From an uncultured Clostridiaceae bacterium (GTDB lineage Bacteria > Bacillota > Clostridia > TANB77 > CAG-508), in assembly GCA_958417695.1 (NCBI GenBank), contig CATZDQ010000001.1:1-34748 (forward strand): DNA of 34,748 nucleotides, in the 5' to 3' direction. Position 1 is the first letter of the stretch. Each line of letters begins with the position of its first letter. Positions 29,995-34,748 of this stretch are shown here, in pieces. The notes below the pieces were generated by a model. That model saw only the letters and a program-made list of their open reading frames with translations. It was not told where the DNA came from and did no database searches. Made by a program: the position numbers and the translations under genes.

Positions 29995-30003
29995 TGGTAT
30001 AAT
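29995..30003 (+). promoter_or_regulatory. Extended -10 promoter of the hydrolase gene
   Basis: TGGTATAAT (29995-30003) is a perfect extended -10 element (TGN plus TATAAT) with no good -35. It lies about 30 bases before ATG 30035. Confidence 0.5.
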
Positions 30004-30034
30004 AATAAAAAAATAAAAGCAAGGAGGAAAGAAA

Positions 30035-31000
30035 ATGATATATATAGTGATAGGATTGGTTGTAGTATTGCTAATAGTCATTATAGTGATGTTAGTAGGA
30101 AACTTTTTCTATAATATAGCCTTAAATGTAAAAACTTCTAAATCTTTTATTTTTAAACATACGGACCAGAATTGCCAAGAAGAAGTAGATAAGAAAAAAC
30201 AAAAGCAAGAAGACCAAAAGTGGCTTGAAGAAAACGCACAAGATGTATATACAAAAGCTAATAATGATGGTTTGAAATTACATAGCTATCAGATAAAACA
30301 GACACAAAATAACAATAATCGATGGGCTATTTTAATTCATGGTTATACAGCAGATGCTATAGAAATGACTAGTGCTGCTAAATGTTTTTTATCATTAGGT
30401 TATCACATATTAATGGTAGATTTAAGAGGACATGGTAAAAGTGAAGGAACTTACATTGGTATGGGGTGGCCAGATAGATTAGATATTTTAGATTGGATAG
30501 AATGGATTGTAGAACAACAAACAGAAGCGGAAATTATACTATATGGTGTATCTATGGGAGCAGCTACAGTAATGATGACAATGGGAGAAGAAAGACTGTC
30601 AAAGAATGTAAAATTGGCAATTGAAGATTGTGGTTATACCTCTGTTTGGGAGGAGTTTTGTTGGGAATTAAAAACATTATTTAAATTGCCGGCTTTTCCA
30701 GTATTATATGCAGCTAATTTTGTAGCTAAAGTGCGCGCTGGCTATGATTTAAAGAAGGCATCTAGTATAGAACAATTGAAAAAAGCAAAAATACCACTTT
30801 TATTAATTCATGGAGAGGATGACAAATTTGTACCCTTTTTTATGCAAGAACAATTAATGCATGCTGGAAATGGCGTAAAGGAGAAGTTAGTTATAAAAGG
30901 AGCAGCACATGCAGAGTGTGCTAAGATAAATCCAACGCTATATTGGAAAACAGTAGAACAGTTTATAGACAAATATGCCAATACAAAAGAGGTAGATTAA
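30035..31000 (+). CDS. Membrane-anchored alpha/beta hydrolase
   Basis: A 321-aa serine hydrolase held to the membrane by one N-terminal helix (about residues 2-24), with the catalytic domain probably outside. The catalytic set is Ser173 in GVSMG, Asp263 in HGEDDKFVP and His292 in AAHAE. The HGYTADA oxyanion segment and DLRGHGKSEG strand are also present. It resembles the YqkD/YfhR-like serine aminopeptidase_S33 group found in many Firmicutes, whose substrates are mostly unknown. AAGGAGG precedes the ATG. It appears to be a single-gene unit. Confidence 0.88.
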   Translation: MIYIVIGLVVVLLIVIIVMLVGNFFYNIALNVKTSKSFIFKHTDQNCQEEVDKKKQKQEDQKWLEENAQDVYTKANNDGLKLHSYQIKQTQNNNNRWAILIHGYTADAIEMTSAAKCFLSLGYHILMVDLRGHGKSEGTYIGMGWPDRLDILDWIEWIVEQQTEAEIILYGVSMGAATVMMTMGEERLSKNVKLAIEDCGYTSVWEEFCWELKTLFKLPAFPVLYAANFVAKVRAGYDLKKASSIEQLKKAKIPLLLIHGEDDKFVPFFMQEQLMHAGNGVKEKLVIKGAAHAECAKINPTLYWKTVEQFIDKYANTKEVD

Positions 31001-31018
31001 TATATCTCTTGCAATTTG

Positions 31019-31390
31019 TTATTGCCATTCCCACTTCGAGTAATATTTATTGGTAGAGAATAATATATGTTCTTTTTCGGTACCATTACTATATACTAAC
31101 ATTGCTCCCATTTGTTCTTCCGGTATAAAAGAAAAATTTCTGCTTTTCATATATTCATCTAAATATTGTCCTGCAGTTTTGTCTGATGTATCTCCTGTCT
31201 TACTAAATACTACTCTATTTGGTGTATTTTGAACAATCGTATATTCTTTATCTGTAAATAATATTTCTAACATTCCAAAACAAGAAGAAATTGGATTCCA
31301 TACATTAAACTTTGCTATTGAAAATATGGTAGCACATAATAAAATTACAACACATATTACAATCGTCATAATAATTCCTTTTTTTTTCAT
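31019..31390 (-). CDS. Small membrane-anchored protein of unknown function
   Basis: A 123-aa protein with a Lys-rich start, a hydrophobic segment (about residues 5-26) and a small extracellular domain with two beta hairpins and a helix (QYLDEYMKSR). It could be an anchored protein or a signal-peptide-bearing one; no lipobox is present. GGGAGGTAG precedes the ATG. It is convergent with the hydrolase gene and lies downstream of the two glycosyltransferases, with a terminator hairpin between. I do not recognise a family. Confidence 0.6.
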   Translation of the reverse strand: MKKKGIIMTIVICVVILLCATIFSIAKFNVWNPISSCFGMLEILFTDKEYTIVQNTPNRVVFSKTGDTSDKTAGQYLDEYMKSRNFSFIPEEQMGAMLVYSNGTEKEHILFSTNKYYSKWEWQ

Positions 31391-31437
31391 AAACTACCTC
31401 CCTATAACTTATTGAATTACACTTTGTCAACAAACTG

Positions 31438-31464
31438 AAAAGAGATAGATTAATCTACCTCTTT
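31438..31464 (-). terminator. Terminator of the glycosyltransferase pair
   Basis: Arms 31438-31449 and 31453-31464 form a near-continuous inverted repeat with one mismatch; on the minus strand a TTTTC stretch follows. The hairpin includes the stop codon region of the gene it ends. Confidence 0.55.
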
Positions 31465-32430
31465 CATAAATAATGCTATTAAATTTTTACATTTATCTGG
31501 GTCCCAAAGATATAAACTTAAAAGTACGCGTCTATAAGGTGTGATGAGATGATAAATTTCTGTTTCATATTTAGTAAGTAGTTCATAAAATAAAGGTCTT
31601 ACGTTTTCAAAATCTAATTGTAATTTAGCAAAATCATAATAGCTGTAATTTTTAATAACAATTATCATATTGGCTATAAAACCATAAGCATTAACAGCTG
31701 CTAGTTGCGGAAATTTTTGTTGGATATAATGATAACGCTCTACACTAACATCAAAGTAATCTTTACAATTTTCATAAGTACGGTAATTAACAATACTGTT
31801 CTGACGTTTGACATAGTAGTATTTTGGTGTATCTTTATATACAATCTTTTTACAATCTTCAAATAGGTGATACATGATATCTATATCTTCGTAAAATTTG
31901 CCAACTGGAAAACGTTTTTTCTCAAAGATAGATTTCTTGTATAATTTATTCCAAGTGTAGTTTTGTACTTCTTGGTCAATTAATAATTCTCTAAGAGCAG
32001 ATATGGCATCATAAACATAAATTTGTTCTGTAAAAGAATGCTTTTTAAGTTGATTATTTTCCACAATATAATAAGAAACCATAGAAATATCGGCATCTTC
32101 TTTCTGAGACAAAGTATATAAGGTTTCAAACATCTCTGGTGCTATATAATCGTCACTGTCAACAAATCCAATGTAATCTCCATGAGCATAATCTAAAGCG
32201 ACATTTCTGGCGACAGATACACCACTATTATTCTGATGAATAAAATGAATACGACTATCTTTTTGCGCATATTGCCTACCAATAAGAGCACTGTTATCAG
32301 TAGAACCATCATCTACTAAAATAATTTCTAAGTTTTGGTAAGATTGGTTTAATATACTATCTATGCATTTGGTAAGATAGGACTCTGTATTATAAATAGG
32401 TACAATAATACTAATTAATTTCTTTTCCAT
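31450..32430 (-). CDS. Family 2 glycosyltransferase
   Basis: A 326-aa GT-A-fold enzyme that adds a sugar from a nucleotide-sugar donor. The N-terminal catalytic part is standard (ISIIVPIYNTESYLTKCIDS; ILVDDGSTD near residues 35-43). The metal-binding motif is DSDD (about 93-96) in GDYIGFVDSDDYI. The helical C-terminal half is less conserved and contains the acceptor site. There is no membrane segment, so it acts at the inner face of the membrane. It lies 20 bases after a second, related transferase; both likely decorate a surface polysaccharide or teichoic-type polymer. The sugar is unknown. Confidence 0.9.
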   Translation of the reverse strand: MEKKLISIIVPIYNTESYLTKCIDSILNQSYQNLEIILVDDGSTDNSALIGRQYAQKDSRIHFIHQNNSGVSVARNVALDYAHGDYIGFVDSDDYIAPEMFETLYTLSQKEDADISMVSYYIVENNQLKKHSFTEQIYVYDAISALRELLIDQEVQNYTWNKLYKKSIFEKKRFPVGKFYEDIDIMYHLFEDCKKIVYKDTPKYYYVKRQNSIVNYRTYENCKDYFDVSVERYHYIQQKFPQLAAVNAYGFIANMIIVIKNYSYYDFAKLQLDFENVRPLFYELLTKYETEIYHLITPYRRVLLSLYLWDPDKCKNLIALFMKEVD

Positions 32431-32450
32431 ATTTTCCCCCTTTATTTAAG

Positions 32451-33452
32451 TTAAGTATTAGGATAAGACTCTTCTATAGAAAATTCTTTATCAAATAGAG
32501 CTTTGAAATTGGCTATTTCTTGTTCATAGAATTCGTCAACTTGTTCAAGGCTTTTATATAAATTATCAAAATATTCTTTTAAAATTAATTTTAGACCTTT
32601 GGAAGATTCTGCTCTATCTAAAACGGTATTCGAATTATTTACAGTAGTTAAAAAACGAATACAAGTGCTAAAATATTTTTTTTCTGCTTTTCTTTGTAAA
32701 TCAAAAAGACCACGTTCTTTTAAAAAACTAATACAGTTTTGATAACTATCAATCATATGAAAACGTTCTTTACTAAAGGGTCTACCAAGTGTACTATCTT
32801 TTCTTTGAACATAAGTATATAAAGGTTTGTTCGAAGTAACAAATCTTTGACAGGTATATAAAAGTTTGTAGACAGTATCTAATTCCTCATAGATACGTAC
32901 AGTACTAAAACGAATAGTATTAAATAAACTTTTTTTATAAATTTTATTCCAAGTAACAATCGCTCTTAGATAAACATTAAAGTCCTCGTGCAATAATCGA
33001 TTAAGAGCGCCTAGATTATCTAAACAAAGGATTTCTTCTTGTGTATCATCACAGATTTTTTCTATTTTTTGGTCAGCAAGATAAAATTTAACAAAACTGC
33101 ATTCTGCAATATCAGCATGATGTGTAGTGGCTAAATTTAATAAATATTCATAAAAAATAGGTTCTATATAATCATCTGGGTCAATGAAATTGACATATTC
33201 TCCAGTTGCATAATCTAAACCTACATTTCTAGCACTTGCTTGTCCACCGTTTTCTTTATATATCACTTTTATTCTAGGATCTTCTTTAGCGTATTTCTCG
33301 CAAATAGAAGCAGAAGCATCTAAAGAACCATCTATGATAAAGAGAAATTCTAAATTGGTATATGTTTGCTGGAGAAGGGAAGTAATACATTTTTCTATAT
33401 AATTTTCTACATTGTATACGGGAATAATGACACTTATTTTAGACTTCTTCAT
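32451..33452 (-). CDS. Family 2 glycosyltransferase
   Basis: A 333-aa enzyme similar to its downstream neighbour, with the same start pattern (ISVIIPVYNVENYIEKCITS), but the first donor-binding motif reads FIIDGSLD rather than VDDGSTD. The metal motif is DPDD in FIDPDDYI. Both genes keep the same domain order and a WNKIYKKS or WNKLYKKS segment before a late acidic motif, so they probably arose by duplication. AAGGAGA precedes the ATG, and a consensus promoter lies upstream. This is the first gene of a two-gene operon. Confidence 0.9.
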   Translation of the reverse strand: MKKSKISVIIPVYNVENYIEKCITSLLQQTYTNLEFLFIIDGSLDASASICEKYAKEDPRIKVIYKENGGQASARNVGLDYATGEYVNFIDPDDYIEPIFYEYLLNLATTHHADIAECSFVKFYLADQKIEKICDDTQEEILCLDNLGALNRLLHEDFNVYLRAIVTWNKIYKKSLFNTIRFSTVRIYEELDTVYKLLYTCQRFVTSNKPLYTYVQRKDSTLGRPFSKERFHMIDSYQNCISFLKERGLFDLQRKAEKKYFSTCIRFLTTVNNSNTVLDRAESSKGLKLILKEYFDNLYKSLEQVDEFYEQEIANFKALFDKEFSIEESYPNT

Positions 33453-33497
33453 TTCAAAATCTCTCCTTTTTCTACAAAATTCGTATATTCTGTTAAC

Positions 33498-33526
33498 ATT
33501 TTACATGAGTTTTGCAATTATGTCAA
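33498..33526 (-). promoter_or_regulatory. Promoter of the glycosyltransferase operon
   Basis: On the minus strand, a perfect TTGACA (33526-33521) and TAAAAT (33503-33498) are 17 bases apart. The -10 box overlaps a self-complementary TGTTAACA at 33491-33498. Confidence 0.75.
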
Positions 33527-33596
33527 GTAAAATACTAGTTGAGAATTTTCCAAAATTGTGTTATTCTAAGAATCACATATAATATACAATTACCTA

Positions 33597-33625
33597 TTGA
33601 CAAAGAAGAAAAAGCAGTTTAAAAT
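33597..33625 (+). promoter_or_regulatory. Promoter of the suf operon
   Basis: A perfect TTGACA (33597-33602) and TAAAAT (33620-33625) are 17 bases apart. A 7-4-7 inverted repeat starts at the last base of the -10 box. Confidence 0.75.
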
Positions 33626-33642
33626 GTTAACTGAAGTTAACA
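33625..33642. promoter_or_regulatory. Inverted repeat operator at the suf promoter
   Basis: TGTTAAC (33625-33631) and GTTAACA (33636-33642) form a perfect dyad with a TGAA spacer over the predicted transcription start. This is the position of a repressor site. It resembles a Rex-type box (TTGTTAA-N4-TTAACAA), but the spacing here is six between TGTTAA and TTAACA. Confidence 0.55.
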
Positions 33643-33669
33643 AAAAGAAAAGGAGAAAAAAGAGAAAAA

Positions 33670-34386
33670 ATGTTAGAACTAAAAGATATCTGTTTTACAA
33701 GAGATAATAAGAAGATATTAAATCATGTAAATTTAAGAATAGAACAAGACAAGTTTATTGCTATTACAGGACCAAATGGCTCTGGAAAGTCAACACTTGC
33801 TAAAATTATCATGGGGATTGAAATGCCTGATGAGGGACAAGTATTTTTAGATGGAGAAGATATTACTAATAAAAAGATAGAAGAAAGAGCTAAATTAGGC
33901 ATTGGATTTGCTTTTCAACAACCAGTCAAGTTTAAAGGAATTACAGTATATGACCTTTTAAAATTATCTGCACAAAAAGAAATTCATAAAAAAGAAGCTT
34001 GTGATATTTTATCAAAGGTAGGTTTATGTGCTAGAGAATATGTGGATAGAGAAGTAAATAGTTCCTTATCTGGAGGAGAATTAAAAAGAATTGAGATTGC
34101 AACTGTAGCGGTTAGAAATGCTAAATTAACTATTTTTGATGAGCCAGAAGCAGGTATTGACTTATGGAGTTTCCAAAATCTAATTTCTATATTTGAAGAA
34201 ATGCGTAAATTAGTTAAAGGTAGTACATTAATTATTACCCATCAAGAGAAAATTTTAAATATTGCTGACCAAATTATTCTAATGCATAATGGAAAGATAG
34301 AAAGAATGGGGACAAAAGAAGAAATGTTAGAAAATGTGATTAAGAATTCAACTTGTTGCAAGTTAGGAGGAAATGAGAATGGATGA
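33670..34386 (+). CDS. sufC: SufC-like iron-sulfur cluster assembly ATPase
   Basis: The ATPase of the SufBCD scaffold that assembles iron-sulfur clusters. The 238-aa ABC protein has Walker A GPNGSGKST (about residues 35-43), a Q-loop in FAFQQP, the signature LSGGELKR, Walker B LTIFDEPEAGID, and a switch His in ITHQ. The DEPEAGID form and lack of any transporter partner support SufC rather than an uptake ATPase. A gene for a SufB/SufD-type partner starts inside its end. The start follows AAAAGGAGAAAAAAGAG. Its promoter carries a dyad operator, so expression is probably regulated. Confidence 0.9.
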   Translation: MLELKDICFTRDNKKILNHVNLRIEQDKFIAITGPNGSGKSTLAKIIMGIEMPDEGQVFLDGEDITNKKIEERAKLGIGFAFQQPVKFKGITVYDLLKLSAQKEIHKKEACDILSKVGLCAREYVDREVNSSLSGGELKRIEIATVAVRNAKLTIFDEPEAGIDLWSFQNLISIFEEMRKLVKGSTLIITHQEKILNIADQIILMHNGKIERMGTKEEMLENVIKNSTCCKLGGNENG

Positions 34387-34748
34387 AATAGATAAGAATT
34401 TATTAAGAGAAATATCAGATACAAAGGGAACTTACACAGGTGCTTATAATATTCGAAAAAATGGTAAGGGAATTGAAAGGAAGATAACAGATAATATTAA
34501 TATAGTTACAAAGACAGATGTTTCTGGTATTGATATTTTTGTAAAAGAAAATACGAAATTAGAATTTGTGCATATTCCAGTAATTATTACACAAAGTGGT
34601 TTGACAGATGTTGTGTATAATGACTTTTATATAGGAAAAAATGCAAATGTAGTAATTATTGCTGGTTGTGGTATTCACAATGACCACCATAAAGATGCAA
34701 GACATGATGGTATACATAGATTTTTCTTAGAAGAAGGTGCTAAGGTTA
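34379..34748 (+). CDS. SufB/SufD-family scaffold protein, cut by the window end
   Basis: The first 123 codons of a SufBD protein, the scaffold partner of SufC. The start ATG 34379 lies eight bases after TAGGAGG and overlaps the end of sufC by eight bases, a sign of translational coupling. Seen here are the N-terminal segment and the beginning of the beta-helix core (VVYNDFYIGKNANVVIIAGC, then HNDHHKDARHDGIHRFFLEE). Gly-Cys followed by His-rich turns is typical of short clostridial SufB-like proteins. Without the C-terminal part I cannot decide between SufB and SufD. Confidence 0.85.
   Translation, partial: MDEIDKNLLREISDTKGTYTGAYNIRKNGKGIERKITDNINIVTKTDVSGIDIFVKENTKLEFVHIPVIITQSGLTDVVYNDFYIGKNANVVIIAGCGIHNDHHKDARHDGIHRFFLEEGAKV

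Noticed and set aside
33625..33642. Standard Rex operator at the suf promoter
   Set aside because: The half-sites are similar but the spacing is six bases rather than four, so it is reported only as an unassigned dyad.

Overview
The window is A+T-rich DNA (roughly 30% G+C by eye) from an endospore-forming, fermentative member of the Bacillota, most likely class Clostridia. Spore genes recur along it: a YyaC-type protein, SpoIVFA/SpoIVFB, SpoIIID, YabG, Veg, a SipL-type DUF3794+LysM protein and YunB. Lactate dehydrogenase and the oxygen-sensitive pyruvate formate-lyase pair point to anaerobic mixed-acid fermentation. Arg is mostly AGA, and starts usually follow a strong AGGAGG-type site. No tRNA, rRNA, CRISPR array, insertion sequence or phage gene was seen.

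Layout. 1-2.9 kb: ldh, then a DEAD-box RNA helicase behind a leader with a terminator-like hairpin. 2.9-6.7 kb: small genes, a spore-protease-like gene broken by a one-base shift, the spoIVFA-spoIVFB pair, a 46-codon Spo0E-like gene and an XRE regulator. 6.7-8.0 kb: the rpsF-ssb-rpsR operon. 8.0-13.7 kb: accessory surface/membrane genes, namely a SpaA-repeat adhesin with two defective hallmark motifs, a pilin-like coiled-coil protein, a patatin esterase whose ribosome site lies in a long hairpin, an unknown gene of higher G+C, and an ArsP_2-type permease. 13.7-17.3 kb (minus strand): pflB and pflA with an upstream XRE gene and a Fur-like operator. 17.5-17.9 kb: gene remnants. 18.7-20.8 kb (minus): a radical SAM/DUF4130 DNA repair pair, divergent from a fused two-domain NTP pyrophosphohydrolase and a P-type ATPase. 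24.2-25.3 kb (minus): two decayed genes, a membrane-anchored protein and a zinc metalloprotease. 25.3-29.9 kb: spoIIID, a zinc-ribbon protein, yabG-veg, sipL-like and yunB. 30-33.5 kb: an alpha/beta hydrolase, a small membrane protein and two GT2 glycosyltransferases. 33.6 kb to the end: sufC and the start of a SufB/SufD gene.

How the parts work together. The spore genes are scattered housekeeping loci, not one island. Several carry start-site patterns for mother-cell sigma factors: a very good SigK-type match before yabG and a fair SigE-type match before the sipL-like gene. Many vegetative genes have textbook SigA promoters with exact 17-base spacers. The clearest regulatory structures are the helicase leader hairpin, the hairpin covering the patatin ribosome site, the Fur-like box upstream of pflB, and a shared TGTTAAC element at the divergent glycosyltransferase and suf promoters.

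I did not find a clearly new multi-gene defence or metabolic system. The best leads are these regulatory structures, the unusual adhesin, and the group of one-base gene lesions, three of which lie in or beside short homopolymer runs and so need a sequence-accuracy check first.
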